64,000 bases of DNA from Microtetraspora sp. NBRC 13810 (GTDB taxonomy: Bacteria > Actinomycetota > Actinomycetes > Streptosporangiales > Streptosporangiaceae): NCBI RefSeq assembly GCF_030268685.1, contig NZ_BSRQ01000027.1, positions 1-64,000 of the forward strand. Direction: 5' to 3'. This document shows positions 34,041-43,259 of this stretch, in pieces (position 1 is the stretch's first letter; every line of letters starts with the position of its first letter). A program made the translations under genes and the position numbers. Below the pieces are notes generated by a model. It had not been told where the DNA came from, searched no databases, and saw only the letters and a program-made list of their open reading frames with translations.

Positions 34041-34085
34041 GCGCGCAGGGCTCACAGGGCGCGCAGGGCTCACAGGGCGCGCAGG
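34041..34085. repeat. 18-bp tandem repeat spanning the PBP-like gene stop
   Basis: GCGCGCAGGGCTCACAGG repeats at 34041 and 34059, with a partial third copy at 34077. The minus-strand gene's stop (34070) lies in the second copy. Confidence 0.75.
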
Positions 34086-35596
34086 AAGCGGGAGGCGATG
34101 GGCAGCGCCGCCCTGCGCACCGGTCCCTTGCCCTTGACGAACACCGCGAATGCCATGTCCTGCCGGTAGCCGACGAACCACGTGCCGACATCCGGGGTCC
34201 GCCCCGCGTGACCCGCGACCCCCTTGGGGAACAGCCCGGCGTTGGCCTCCTCCGCCGCTTCGGCCTGCATCATCGTGCGCAGGCCGGAGGCGACGGCGGG
34301 CGGCACCGTGACCTCGTTCGGCCGCACCCGGTCCAGTACCCGCGCCGCCTTCTCGGTGACCAGCCGCGGCGGGCGCCAGGTGCCGTCCTTCACGGCCGCG
34401 GCGAGCAGGGCCATGCACAGCGGACTGGCGGCGACCGTGTTACGGCCGACCGCGTCGGTGGCCAGCGCCGACCGGTTCGCGCTCTTCGCCGGGGGGCGTC
34501 CGCAGGTGCCGCCGACGCCGGAGCCCAGTTCCCGGCCGAAGCCGAGCGACTCCGCCTGGCCGGCCAGCTCGTCCGGGGTGAGGCGTTCCACCGCCTGCTG
34601 GGCGAAGGTCGTGGCGCACGACAGGCTCATGGCCTTGGCCAGCGAGACCGTGCCCGGGGCCGTGCCGCCGGCGTTCTCGATCTTCCCGGCGCGGGCGGGC
34701 GGGGTGTACTCCCCGGGGCAGGCCACCCGGCTGTCCGGGGTGAGCCCGTCCGACAGCAGAGCCGCCGCCGTGACCAGCATGAACGCGTCGCCGGGCCCGT
34801 AGACCTCCTCGAACGCGCGCCGGCCCGCGCCCAGCCGGTCCGCCACCGCGAGCACCTCCCCGGTGCTGGCCCGCACCGCGACGATCGTCGCGGGCTGCCG
34901 TACCCCGTCCAGCGCCCTGGCCGCCGCCGCCTGCATGCGCCAGGACAGCGTGGTGCGCACCTTCGAGGTGGGCGGCGGCTGGTAGACCACGAGCCGCCTG
35001 GTGACGCCCTCGCGCACCTGATCGATCGCCCAGCCCGAGGTGGTCCGGTCCAGCCGCCTGTTCAGCTCGCCCAGGTAGGACTCCGCGCCGTTGTCGTTGG
35101 GCATCCGCTCCCCGGTGCGGGTGACGAGCTCCGTCGTGGGCACCCTGGTCTCGGTGAGCTTCAGCGCCGCCCCACCGGCCAGCGCCGGGTGAAGGGTCTC
35201 CGGCGACCACAGCACCTTCCACACGCGGCCCCGGACCGCGAGGCGCAGCGTCGTGCTGAACGGCCACGCGCCCAGCTCGCGCACCTGGCGCACCCCCTGG
35301 ACCCGGATGTCGGCCGCCTCGTCGCCGCGCCGTACGATCGTCCCCGGCGTGAGCGCGATCGACTCCACCCGGAGGTCGCGGTCGAGCCGCCGGTGCCGGT
35401 CGGCGAAGTCGGCGGGAGGTTCGGCTACCAGGGCGCTCATGGCCGCGTAGTCGCCGCGCCGCCAGGCGTCCAGATAGGCCCGGGAGGTTTCGGCCGCGCT
35501 TCCGCTCACCGGACCCAGCCAGAACCATCCCGCTCCGCAGGTGCCGCCCACGACGAGGAGCACGGCGAGCAGCACGAGGAGCCTACGAGGACGCAT
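34070..35596 (-). CDS. PBP-like protein (MecA_N + transpeptidase fold) with all active-site motifs lost
   Basis: 508 residues. One N-terminal TM helix (about 5-27), an NTF2-like MecA_N domain (35-150), a dimerisation-type region and a class B penicillin-binding transpeptidase fold from about 215. The catalytic SxxK should follow YGPG, but the sequence is D270-A-F-M273. SxN reads S326-C-A328. KTG is H463-A-G465 in GVAGHAGRTPDVGTWFVGY, where active enzymes have GVAGKTGTAE. The protein cannot acylate through Ser, so it is probably a pseudo-enzyme with a structural or regulatory role in wall synthesis. ATG 35596 has GGGAG 9 bases upstream. Confidence 0.88.
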   Translation of the reverse strand: MRPRRLLVLLAVLLVVGGTCGAGWFWLGPVSGSAAETSRAYLDAWRRGDYAAMSALVAEPPADFADRHRRLDRDLRVESIALTPGTIVRRGDEAADIRVQGVRQVRELGAWPFSTTLRLAVRGRVWKVLWSPETLHPALAGGAALKLTETRVPTTELVTRTGERMPNDNGAESYLGELNRRLDRTTSGWAIDQVREGVTRRLVVYQPPPTSKVRTTLSWRMQAAAARALDGVRQPATIVAVRASTGEVLAVADRLGAGRRAFEEVYGPGDAFMLVTAAALLSDGLTPDSRVACPGEYTPPARAGKIENAGGTAPGTVSLAKAMSLSCATTFAQQAVERLTPDELAGQAESLGFGRELGSGVGGTCGRPPAKSANRSALATDAVGRNTVAASPLCMALLAAAVKDGTWRPPRLVTEKAARVLDRVRPNEVTVPPAVASGLRTMMQAEAAEEANAGLFPKGVAGHAGRTPDVGTWFVGYRQDMAFAVFVKGKGPVRRAALPIASRFLRAL

Positions 35597-35681
35597 ACGG
35601 TTTTTCTCCCAGGGGGTGTCCCCCAGGGGTATACCAGAACGGACCATCCGAAAGGGAACCGAACATGAAAGATCCGGCGTG

Positions 35682-36533
35682 ATGGCGCGACGTACCTCCC
35701 ACGAGCCGATGCCGGGCCGTTACACCGTCACCTTCGGAGAGGTGGAGCTCCTCCAGGACCTGGACCGGCCGGGCGGCTGGATCCTGCTGTCCGGCGGGGT
35801 ACCGCAGTCCTACGTGGATCTCGACGATCCGGAGTACCTCGACTTCGAGTACGTGCGCCTGATGGCCGACGTGATCGACCTGCTGGACGACGGGCCGCTG
35901 GAGGCGGTGCACGTCGGCGGCGGCGCCTGCACGATCCCGCGTTACGTCGCCGCGACCCGCCCGGGTTCCCGGCAGATCGTGGTCGAGCCGGACGCCGGGC
36001 TGGTCCAGCTCGTCCGCGACCAGCTCAGGCTGAAGTCGGTGCCGCTGCTGAAGGTGCGCGTCGCCGACGGGCGGGCCGGGTCGGCCCAGCTGTGGGACGA
36101 CTCGGCCGACCTGTTCGTGCTCGACGCCTTCAGCGGGGCCGTGATGCCGGTCGAACTGGCCACCGCCGAGTACCTCGCCGACGTGGCGCGGGTGCTGCGC
36201 TACCGGGGCACCCTGCTGGTCAACCTGGCCGACGGGAGGGGGTTGTCCTTCGCCCGCCGGTTCCTGGCCACGGTCCTGGACACCTTCCGGCACGTGGCGC
36301 TGCTCGCCGACCCCGGCGTCATGCGGGGGCGGCGCTTCGGCAACCTCATCGTCGCCGCCTCCCGCATGGAGCTTCCGCTCGACGACCTGGTCCGCCGCGC
36401 CGCGGGCGGCCTCAGCCAGGCCCGGTGCACGCACGGCGAGGCGCTGCGGAAGTTCGTGGCCGGAGCCGCGCCCATCCACGACGGCCAGAGCGTCGCCGCC
36501 CCGGTCCCGCCGTCCACGTTGTTCGACCGCTGA
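35682..36533 (+). CDS. Spermidine synthase-like SAM-binding protein
   Basis: 283 residues. The Rossmann core has EAVHVGGGACTIPRYVAATRPGSRQIVVEPDAGLVQLVRDQL (glycine-rich loop and acidic residue for SAM) and DDSADLFVLDAFSGAVMPVELATAEYL. It belongs to the spermidine-synthase-like group without an aminopropyltransferase N-domain of usual length, so the methyl or aminopropyl acceptor is unknown. The ATG at 35682 overlaps the TGA of a five-codon frame (ATG 35665, MKDPA) that has AAAGGGAACC upstream. Translation may be coupled to that mini-ORF. Confidence 0.85.
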   Translation: MARRTSHEPMPGRYTVTFGEVELLQDLDRPGGWILLSGGVPQSYVDLDDPEYLDFEYVRLMADVIDLLDDGPLEAVHVGGGACTIPRYVAATRPGSRQIVVEPDAGLVQLVRDQLRLKSVPLLKVRVADGRAGSAQLWDDSADLFVLDAFSGAVMPVELATAEYLADVARVLRYRGTLLVNLADGRGLSFARRFLATVLDTFRHVALLADPGVMRGRRFGNLIVAASRMELPLDDLVRRAAGGLSQARCTHGEALRKFVAGAAPIHDGQSVAAPVPPSTLFDR

Positions 36534-36545
36534 GCGGAGGTCCCG

Positions 36546-37337
36546 TCAGTCCAGCAGGTCGGGCTCGGCGCGCAGGATCTGGTCCCACAACGGCTGGAAG
36601 TTGAGCCAGCCCAGGAACTCACTGCCGACCTGGCCGTGGGTGAGCTTGGCGTTCTCGTGGTCGATCGGCACGGTGGGGCCGGCCGCCTTGGCCGCGAGCT
36701 GCGCCTGGCACGAGCGCTCCATCGTGACGAACCACCAGGCCGCGGAGTCGACCGACTCGCCGACGGTGAGGAGGCCGTGGTTGCGCAGGATCACGGCCTT
36801 GTGCGAGCCGAGCGCCCGCGCGATGCGGCGGCCCTCCTCGGTCTCCAGGACGACGCCGGTGTAGTCGTCGAACAGGCCGTGGTCCTCGTAGAACGCGCAG
36901 GCGTCCTGGGTCAGCGGCTCCAGCGGTGTGCCGAGGGACGACAGCGCCTTGCCGTACACGGAGTGGGAGTGCGCGGCGGCCACGACCTCCGGACGGGCCC
37001 TGTGGATCATGGAGTGGATCGCGAAGGCCGCCTGGTTGACGTGGTGGCGGCCTTCGACGACCTCGCCGGCGTGGTTCACCAGGATGAGGTCGCTCACCCT
37101 GACGTGCCTGAAGCTCATCCCGAACGGGTTCACCCAGAAGTGGTCGGTGTGCTCGGGGTCGCGGGCGGTGATGTGCCCGGCGATCCCCTCCTCGAAGCCG
37201 AACCGGCCGAACAGGCGCAGCGCCGCGGCCAGCCGTTCCCTGCGGTGGCGGCGTTCGTCGCCCACGGAGTCGAAGGCGGGCGGCGTCGGGAAGGTGAGCT
37301 GTTCGCTGGGCACGGGTTGCAGGTCGGCAAGGCTCAT
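36546..37337 (-). CDS. Class II aldolase/adducin-family protein
   Basis: 263 residues. Zinc ligands come from VVAAAHSHSVYGKALSSLG (HxH) and VILRNHGLLTVGESVDSAAWWF (third His). The N-terminal segment GFEEGIAGHITARDP replaces the TSGN phosphate motif with AGHIT, the subgroup of longer (about 260) actinobacterial and fungal class II aldolases, for which the substrate is not clear. It starts 55 bases downstream of the response-regulator 3' end on the same strand. Confidence 0.86.
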   Translation of the reverse strand: MSLADLQPVPSEQLTFPTPPAFDSVGDERRHRRERLAAALRLFGRFGFEEGIAGHITARDPEHTDHFWVNPFGMSFRHVRVSDLILVNHAGEVVEGRHHVNQAAFAIHSMIHRARPEVVAAAHSHSVYGKALSSLGTPLEPLTQDACAFYEDHGLFDDYTGVVLETEEGRRIARALGSHKAVILRNHGLLTVGESVDSAAWWFVTMERSCQAQLAAKAAGPTVPIDHENAKLTHGQVGSEFLGWLNFQPLWDQILRAEPDLLD

Positions 37338-37392
37338 CGCGTCGCTCCAGAAGAATGTTCTTCGATTGGCGCAAGTATGACCCCATACCGGA

Positions 37393-38088
37393 TCAGGGTG
37401 AAGACCCTCCGGGCGGTGCGCCGAGATAGGCGAGGACGGCCGCCACCCGGCGGTGGGTGTCCGGGCTGTTCTCCAGGCCCAGCTTGAGGAAGATCGAGTT
37501 CACGTTCTTCTCGACGGCGGACACCGACAGGCTGACGGCCCTTGCGATCCCGCCGTTGGACTTGCCCCTGGCCATCTCGCGCAGCACGTCCTGCTCCCTG
37601 GGGGTGAGCGCGGGCGCCCCGGGATCGGCGCGTACGGCCCGCCGCGCCAGCAGCCCCTCCACCACCTTGGGATCGATCACCGACCCGCCCGAGGCCACCG
37701 CCTGGATCGCGCCGAGCAGCTCCTCCAGGTCGCCCACCCGGTCCTTCAGCAGGTAGGCGAACCCCTCGGTGCCGCCGCGGAACAGCTCGAAGGCGTAGAG
37801 CGCGTCGGAGAACTGCGACAGGACGACCACGCCCACGCCGGGATGCGCGGCCCGGATGCGGTGGGCGGCGTCGATGCCCTCGAACCCGGGCCGCCAGGAT
37901 CCGCCGGGCATCCGGATGTCGGTCAGCACCACGTCGGGACGCAGCCGGCTGGTCGCGTCGAGCAGCTCGTCCGCGGTGCCCACGGCGCCGACCACGAGCA
38001 CGTCGCCCGAGCTCTCCAGCAGTTGCCTGGTGCCCTCCCTGACCAGGTAATGGTCATCGGCGACGACCGTGCGCAGCCGCTCAGCCAT
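37393..38088 (-). CDS. NarL/LuxR-type response regulator
   Basis: 231 residues. The receiver domain has the acidic pair VVADDHYLVREG and the phospho-Asp in RPDVVLTDIRMPGGSW; the insertion GGSWRPGFEGIDAAHRIR is slightly longer than usual. Ser/Thr is in VVVLSQFS, and Lys in YLLKDRV. The C-terminal GerE domain is LTPREQDVLREMARGKSNGGIARAVSLSVSAVEKNVNSIFLKLGL. Cognate to the sensor kinase immediately upstream (8-base overlap). Confidence 0.94.
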   Translation of the reverse strand: MAERLRTVVADDHYLVREGTRQLLESSGDVLVVGAVGTADELLDATSRLRPDVVLTDIRMPGGSWRPGFEGIDAAHRIRAAHPGVGVVVLSQFSDALYAFELFRGGTEGFAYLLKDRVGDLEELLGAIQAVASGGSVIDPKVVEGLLARRAVRADPGAPALTPREQDVLREMARGKSNGGIARAVSLSVSAVEKNVNSIFLKLGLENSPDTHRRVAAVLAYLGAPPGGSSP

Positions 38089-40231
38089 GGGCGGTCACCC
38101 ACGCCCGCACCCGCGTCCCCGCGCCGGGCGCGCTGACGATGTCCACGCCGCCGCCCAGCGCGGCCAGCCGGTCCGCGAGCCGGTCCAGGCCGGCCGAGGA
38201 CACCGCCCGCCGGTCGAACCCGATCCCGTCGTCGTCCACGAACGCCTCCAGCTTCCCGGCGGCGTGCGCCAGCCGTACCTCGATCCGGGCGGCCGCCGCG
38301 TGCTTCAGCGCGTTGGCGACCGCCTCGCTCACCGTCAGATACACGGCGCCCTCCACCTCGTCGGGGAAGCGCCGCTCGCGCAGGCCGGGCTCGGCCAGCA
38401 CGGTCGTCCGCACCGGCAGCCGCGAGCAGCGCTCCTCGACCGCCTCCACCAGCCCGCCCTGGCTGAGCACGGAGGGATGGATGCCGGCGGCCAGCTCGCG
38501 CAGGTCGTTCAGCGTCTGGCGGGCCTGCTCGCGGAGCAGCGCGAGGGTGCCGGGGCCGCCGCCGCCGGACGCCCTGGCCAGCTCCAGACCGGCGATGAGC
38601 GCCACGAGCTGCTGCTGCACGCCGTCGTGGATGTTGCGCTCGATCCGCCGCCGTTCGGCCTCCTGCGCGTTCACCAGTCTCGTCGCCAGGCCGGCGCTCT
38701 GGATGGTCAGCGCGACGGGCACGGCGAGCGCGCGCAGCAGCCGCACGTCCTCCGCGGTGACCGGTCCGCCGGGCTTGGGCCCGCACGAGATGTGCCCGAG
38801 CCCGGCGGGCACCGGCAGCACCAGCACCGCTTCGCCGGTCTCCTCCCCGGCCACCACCCGGGTGCCGTCGGCGAGGGTCACCGCCGCCCACCTGGCCCCC
38901 AGTCCGGCCTGTACGGCGGACGCCACCCGGCTGAGCTGCTCCACCGGTTCCGACTCCTCCAGCGCGGGACCCAGGTCGGACAGCAGGTCGGCGGCCGTCG
39001 GACGGTCGCCGAAGACGATCCGGTCGGCCAGCCGTTCGAGCCGTGCCCTCGCCGGCTGGAAGATCAGGGTGACCAGGACGGTCAGCCCGATGGCCACCCC
39101 CACCGGCAGCCGCTCGCCGGCCGCCATCCCGAACGCGGTCGCCACCCCGGCGTAACCGGCGGCGATGGACGCCCACAGCAGCCCGTAGACCACCGACCGC
39201 CGGACCGCGAGCCGCAGGTCGAACACCCGGTGCCGGATCACGGTCAGCAGGATCGCCGCGGGCAGCGCGCTGAGCACGCTCACCAGGCCGACCGCCGCCG
39301 ACAGCAGCCCGCCGCCGCCCGTGTTGAAGAACAGCAGCAGGACGAAGCCCACGATGTTCACACCGCCGCCCAGCGCGATCCAGCGCAGCCGCCGGCGCTC
39401 CGCCCGGCTCGCCCCGCGCGCCCGGGTGCGGAGCGAGAACAGCGCGGCGATCCCGCAGCACAGCGCGACGAGCTGGGAGACCGCGTTGACGAGCAGGGCG
39501 ACCAGCCCGGGAAAGCCCGCCAGCCCGAACGGGTTGACCACGGCGGGGACGGTGGGCAGCACGTGGCCGGGCGAGAGGAACTGGGCGACGAACTGCACGG
39601 CGACGGCGGCGCCGCCGACCCGGCCGAGCAGCCGCCAGCGCGGCGAGGGCGGCCGGCCGTCGGGGAACAGCAGCGGGACGAAGATCCACGTCAGGCTGTA
39701 GTAGAGGCCGGACATGGTGCACAGCGCCACGCCCACCGCCAGCAGGGCGTCCGCGCCGGGACCGCCGGCGGCCGCCCTGGTCACCAGGCCGACGCCGAGC
39801 ACCATGAAGCCGAGGCAGCAGCCGATGGCCAGCAGCAGCCAGCCGTAGCGGTTCGCCGGGCGGTGCGAGGAGACCAGCCAGCCGAGGAACGGCAGCGGAA
39901 GGGCCAGCAGGATGAACGCCACCGTCGTGATCGGCGGCGGGAGGCCGACCTCCAGCAGGCCGCCGGTGACCAGCGCCACCGTGGCCGCCCCCGCGCTGAC
40001 CCCCGCGACCACCCGCGCCGCCGCCCCGGGCGTCCGCACCTCCGCCCCTCCCGCAGGCACCGGCGTTCCCGGAGACACCGGCGTTCCCGGAGACACCGTG
40101 GGCTCCGGTGCGCCTCCGGCGTGCCGCGTCCCGTGAGCGTCCGGGGAGGTGATCTCCGCCGCCGCGGTGCCTTGCGCCGTGGCCGGTCCGGGGGCCGGGG
40201 GCGGCGGCCGTTCGCCGTGCATGTGGCCCAT
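38081..40231 (-). CDS. Membrane sensor histidine kinase (HisKA_3 type)
   Basis: About 716 residues. An N-terminal Pro/Ala-rich tail is followed by 8-10 helices (about 70-340). Then come a GAF-like region (VEQLSRVASAVQAGLGARWAAVTLADGTRV), the phospho-accepting His in RRRIERNIHDGVQQQLVALIAGLELAR, and an HATPase domain with VYLTVSEAVANALKHAAAARIEV (N box) and DDDGIGFD. It signals to the response regulator encoded by the overlapping gene. The start is uncertain: ATG 40231 (MGHMHGE) or 40222, neither with a clear ribosome site; a longer frame to 40384 crosses the divergent promoter and is unlikely. Confidence 0.9.
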   Translation of the reverse strand: MGHMHGERPPPPAPGPATAQGTAAAEITSPDAHGTRHAGGAPEPTVSPGTPVSPGTPVPAGGAEVRTPGAAARVVAGVSAGAATVALVTGGLLEVGLPPPITTVAFILLALPLPFLGWLVSSHRPANRYGWLLLAIGCCLGFMVLGVGLVTRAAAGGPGADALLAVGVALCTMSGLYYSLTWIFVPLLFPDGRPPSPRWRLLGRVGGAAVAVQFVAQFLSPGHVLPTVPAVVNPFGLAGFPGLVALLVNAVSQLVALCCGIAALFSLRTRARGASRAERRRLRWIALGGGVNIVGFVLLLFFNTGGGGLLSAAVGLVSVLSALPAAILLTVIRHRVFDLRLAVRRSVVYGLLWASIAAGYAGVATAFGMAAGERLPVGVAIGLTVLVTLIFQPARARLERLADRIVFGDRPTAADLLSDLGPALEESEPVEQLSRVASAVQAGLGARWAAVTLADGTRVVAGEETGEAVLVLPVPAGLGHISCGPKPGGPVTAEDVRLLRALAVPVALTIQSAGLATRLVNAQEAERRRIERNIHDGVQQQLVALIAGLELARASGGGGPGTLALLREQARQTLNDLRELAAGIHPSVLSQGGLVEAVEERCSRLPVRTTVLAEPGLRERRFPDEVEGAVYLTVSEAVANALKHAAAARIEVRLAHAAGKLEAFVDDDGIGFDRRAVSSAGLDRLADRLAALGGGVDIVSAPGAGTRVRAWVTAHG

Positions 40232-40265
40232 CGTGCCCGCGGGCGCGCGGTCGCGTCTATGAGGT

Positions 40266-40288
40266 TGTCCGCACATCGGGTGCGGACA
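40266..40288. promoter_or_regulatory. Inverted repeat between divergent sensor kinase and beta-lactamase-like genes
   Basis: TGTCCGCAC-ATCGG-GTGCGGACA: perfect 9-bp arms around 5 bases, located 35 bp from the kinase start and 99 bp from the lipoprotein start. It could be the response regulator's binding site, or a hairpin. Confidence 0.5.
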
Positions 40289-40386
40289 TCCGCAGGTCCG
40301 GGACGGAGGCTGGCAGGCTACGCCGGCGCGCCGGCCTTTCCTAGCGTTTGCGGTGAGCCGCCGTACACCTCTGTGAAGGAGCATTC

Positions 40387-41781
40387 GTGCATCTCCCGAA
40401 GAAGCGGATCCGGGTCACCGCGTTGGCGCTGGCCGGAGTCTCCCTGCTCGCCACGGCGTGCGCGGGCGGCGAGGGGGCGGCGCCGACGACGACCGCCTCC
40501 CCGTCCCCTTCGGCCACGCCCACCGCCCCCGAGGTGGAGATCCCCGCCACGCCGGCCGGCGACCAGCTCCGCTGGCTCCTCGCCGCCATCCCGCGCGCGC
40601 CCCTGCCCGAGGCCGAGCTCGCCGAGCACGTGCACCCGGCCTTCCTGGCGCAGGTGCCTCCCGCGCAGTTCAACCAGTTCATCCAGAGCCTGGCCGGCCT
40701 GCGGCTCACCGAGCTGACCGGCGCCCGGCCCGACGTGATCACCGCCACCACGGTCCTGGCCGGGCAGAACTTCGTGCTGTCGATCACGGTCGACGGCACC
40801 GGGAAGATCGTCGGGCTCACCGTGCGACCGCCCCAGCAGCCCAGGCCCACGCCGGCGAGCTGGTCGGAGATCGACGAACGGCTGCGCGCGATCGCGCCCC
40901 GGGTGGGCTTCCTGGCCGCGGAGGTGACGGACAAGGGCGCCTGCCGTACGGTGCACGCCGTGGCGCCCGGCAAGGCCAGGCCGCTCGCGTCGATGTTCAA
41001 GCTCTACGTGCTGGCCGCCACCGCCGAGCGGGTCGGCGCGGGCGCGCTCCGCTGGGACGACCGGCTGACGATCACGCCCGAGCTCAAGAGCCCGTCGCCC
41101 GGCGGCATCCACACCCGTCCGGACGGCAGCGAGGTCCCGGTCGCCGAGGCGGCCGAGCTGATGATCTCCATCAGCGACAACACGGCCACCGACCTGCTCA
41201 TGCACGAGGTGGGCAGGACCAGGGTCGAGCACCGGATGGACCGCTGGGGCGCCGGCGACCGGCGTAACGTGCCGCTGCTCACCACCAGGGAACTGACCGT
41301 GCTGAAGTGGGCCGACTATCCGCGCCTGTTCCGGGCGTACGAGTCGCGGGGCGTCCAGGGCAGACGCGCCTACCTGCGGGACACCGTGGCCGGGGTGCCG
41401 CTGTCCCGGCTGGCGCCGGAGCCCGTGTCCCGCGAGATCGACTCCCTGGAGTGGTTCGCCTCACCGCAGGACATCTGCCGCGCCTACGCCGGGCTGGAAC
41501 GCCTCGCCGAGCGTCCCGGGCTCGCGCCGGTCGGCACCGCGCTGTCCCGCTCGGACGCGGGCCTGGACCTGGACCCCGCCGACTGGCCGGACGTCTGGTT
41601 CAAGGGCGGTTCCGAGGGCGGCGTGCTGACCGCGGGCTTCCTGGCCAGGACGGCGGCCGGCAGGACGTACGTCGTCACCCTGCTGACCTCCGACCCGGAC
41701 CGGGTCTACGACCAGGACGCCGGGCTCGCCGAGATTTTGGCGCTGACCAGGGGAGCGTTCGCCCTCGCCAGTAAGGCGTGA
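40387..41781 (+). CDS. Class A beta-lactamase-like serine hydrolase lipoprotein
   Basis: 464 residues. Signal with lipobox LLATAC (Cys about 25), a PSPSATPTAP spacer, then an N-terminal cystatin/DUF3887-like region (about 55-150). The beta-lactamase-type domain starts near 165. It has S202-x-x-K205 (ASMFKLY), S263-D-N265 (SISDNTAT) and K406-G-G in FKGGSEGG where the KTG triad should be. Intact SxxK and SDN imply acylation. The class A Glu166 loop is not clear, so it is more likely a DD-peptidase-like or weak lactamase. GTG 40387 has GAAGGAG with 7-base spacing. The divergent two-component system may control it. Confidence 0.88.
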   Translation: MHLPKKRIRVTALALAGVSLLATACAGGEGAAPTTTASPSPSATPTAPEVEIPATPAGDQLRWLLAAIPRAPLPEAELAEHVHPAFLAQVPPAQFNQFIQSLAGLRLTELTGARPDVITATTVLAGQNFVLSITVDGTGKIVGLTVRPPQQPRPTPASWSEIDERLRAIAPRVGFLAAEVTDKGACRTVHAVAPGKARPLASMFKLYVLAATAERVGAGALRWDDRLTITPELKSPSPGGIHTRPDGSEVPVAEAAELMISISDNTATDLLMHEVGRTRVEHRMDRWGAGDRRNVPLLTTRELTVLKWADYPRLFRAYESRGVQGRRAYLRDTVAGVPLSRLAPEPVSREIDSLEWFASPQDICRAYAGLERLAERPGLAPVGTALSRSDAGLDLDPADWPDVWFKGGSEGGVLTAGFLARTAAGRTYVVTLLTSDPDRVYDQDAGLAEILALTRGAFALASKA

Positions 41782-41787
41782 CCGCCC

Positions 41788-41821
41788 GCACCCCGTGCCT
41801 CCGTCCGCGGGCACGGGGTGC
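41788..41821 (+). terminator. Hairpin terminator after the beta-lactamase-like gene
   Basis: GCACCCCGTGC (41788-41798) pairs with GCACGGGGTGC (41811-41821) over 11 bp; CCTTTG follows. Confidence 0.8.
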
Positions 41822-41921
41822 CCTTTGAGGTTTTCGTGATCTGGCGATTTTCGCGGGAAGATTTCTTGTTGGAGGCGCGATAAGGGGGAAGTATCCGAGT
41901 ACGGCCCGATGCGGAGGTGAC

Positions 41922-43259
41922 ATGTACGTACACGACCGGCTCGCCCGCCATCTGCTCGTCGACGGCTATCACATGGTGCTCGACCTTGATCGGAGCGAGG
42001 GCTCCTGGCTGGCCGACGCGGCCACCGGACGGCGTTATCTCGACTTCTACACCTTCTTCGCCTCCGCGCCGCTGGGCATCAACCCGTTCGGCGACGACCC
42101 GGACTTCCGCGACCTGCTGGGCAAGGTCGCGATGAACAAACCGGCCAACTCCGACCTCTACACCGTCCATCTGGCCGACTTCGCCGACACCTTCGCCCGC
42201 GTGCTCGGCGACCCGGAGCTGCCGCACCTGTTCTTCGTCGAGGGCGGGGCGCTCGCCGTGGAGAACGCGCTGAAGGCCGCCTTCGACTGGAAGAGCCGCA
42301 GGAACGAGGCGGCCGGGCGCCCGCCCGAACTGGGCGGCCGGGTGCTGCATCTCACCCGGGCGTTCCACGGCCGCAGCGGCTACACGCTCTCCCTGACCAA
42401 CACCGACCCGGTGAAGACCGAGCGGTATCCCGCCTTCGACTGGCCGCGGATCGAGGTGCCCGCGATCCACCGGTACGAGGACGAGCCGGGCGGGGTCGAG
42501 GCGGCCGAGGCGCGCGCGCTGGGCCAGGCGGCGGCGGCCTTCGAGCGCCACCCGCACGACATCGCCTGCTTCATCGCCGAGCCGATCCAGGGCGAGGGCG
42601 GCGACAACCACATGCGGCCGGAGTTCCTGCGCGCGATGCAGGACCTGTGCCACGAGCACGACGCGCTGTTCGTGCTCGACGAGGTGCAGACCGGCGTGGG
42701 GCTGACCGGCACGCCGTGGGCCTACCAGCAGCTCGGGCTGCGGCCGGACATCGTGGCCTTCGCGAAGAAGGCACAGGTCGGCGGGATCATGGCGGGCCGC
42801 AGGGTGGACCTCGTGCCGGACAACGTGTTCCGGGTGAGCGGCCGGATCAACTCCACCTGGGGCGGCGGGCTGGTCGACATGGTCCGCTCCCGGCGCATGC
42901 TGGAGATCATCGAGCGTGACGGGATCTTCGAGCGGGTGGGCGCGCTCGGCGCCCGCCTGCTGGCCGGCCTGCACGAGTTGCAGGCCGCCCTGCCCGGCGT
43001 GGTCGGCGCCGTCCGGGGCCGGGGCCTGATGTGCGCCTTCGACCTGCCCGACGCCGCGACCAGGGACGCGGCGATCATCCGCATCCGGGAGGAGGGCGGA
43101 GTGCTCGTGCTGCCCTGCGGAGAACGCTCCGTCCGGCTGCGCCCCGCCCTGTCGGTCGGCGCCGAGGAGGTGGAGTACGGCCTGCGCGCCATCGCCTCCG
43201 CCGTGACCGCCCTGGCGGAGGCCGGTCCGCTGGTCAGATCGGGTCCTGTGGCGGGGTGA
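41922..43259 (+). CDS. lat: L-lysine 6-aminotransferase (LAT)
   Basis: 445-residue PLP-dependent class III aminotransferase that moves the epsilon-amino group of lysine to 2-oxoglutarate, giving piperideine-6-carboxylate. [67 protein letters not shown] and the PLP-lysine region AKKAQVGG (K282/K283) match LAT from actinobacteria, and [13 protein letters not shown] contributes the phosphate-binding Thr. In beta-lactam producers it opens the cephamycin pathway; in others it serves lysine catabolism or persistence. No beta-lactam biosynthesis genes are here. GGAGGTG precedes the ATG. The 3' end overlaps the LuxR gene by 26 bases. Confidence 0.94.
   Translation: MYVHDRLARHLLVDGYHMVLDLDRSEGSWLADAATGRRYLDFYTFFASAPLGINPFGDDPDFRDLLGKVAMNKPANSDLYTVHLADFADTFARVLGDPELPHLFFVEGGALAVENALKAAFDWKSRRNEAAGRPPELGGRVLHLTRAFHGRSGYTLSLTNTDPVKTERYPAFDWPRIEVPAIHRYEDEPGGVEAAEARALGQAAAAFERHPHDIACFIAEPIQGEGGDNHMRPEFLRAMQDLCHEHDALFVLDEVQTGVGLTGTPWAYQQLGLRPDIVAFAKKAQVGGIMAGRRVDLVPDNVFRVSGRINSTWGGGLVDMVRSRRMLEIIERDGIFERVGALGARLLAGLHELQAALPGVVGAVRGRGLMCAFDLPDAATRDAAIIRIREEGGVLVLPCGERSVRLRPALSVGAEEVEYGLRAIASAVTALAEAGPLVRSGPVAG

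Noticed and set aside
38069-40717. 882-codon plus-strand frame over the sensor kinase
   Set aside because: Antisense shadow; the minus frame has a full histidine kinase.
40387-41781. True class A beta-lactamase
   Set aside because: SxxK and SDN are present, but the Glu166 omega loop is not evident and KTG is KGG; only a beta-lactamase-like call is supported.
41922-43259. lat as evidence for a cephamycin cluster
   Set aside because: No ACV synthetase, IPNS or other beta-lactam genes in the window; LAT also occurs in non-producers.
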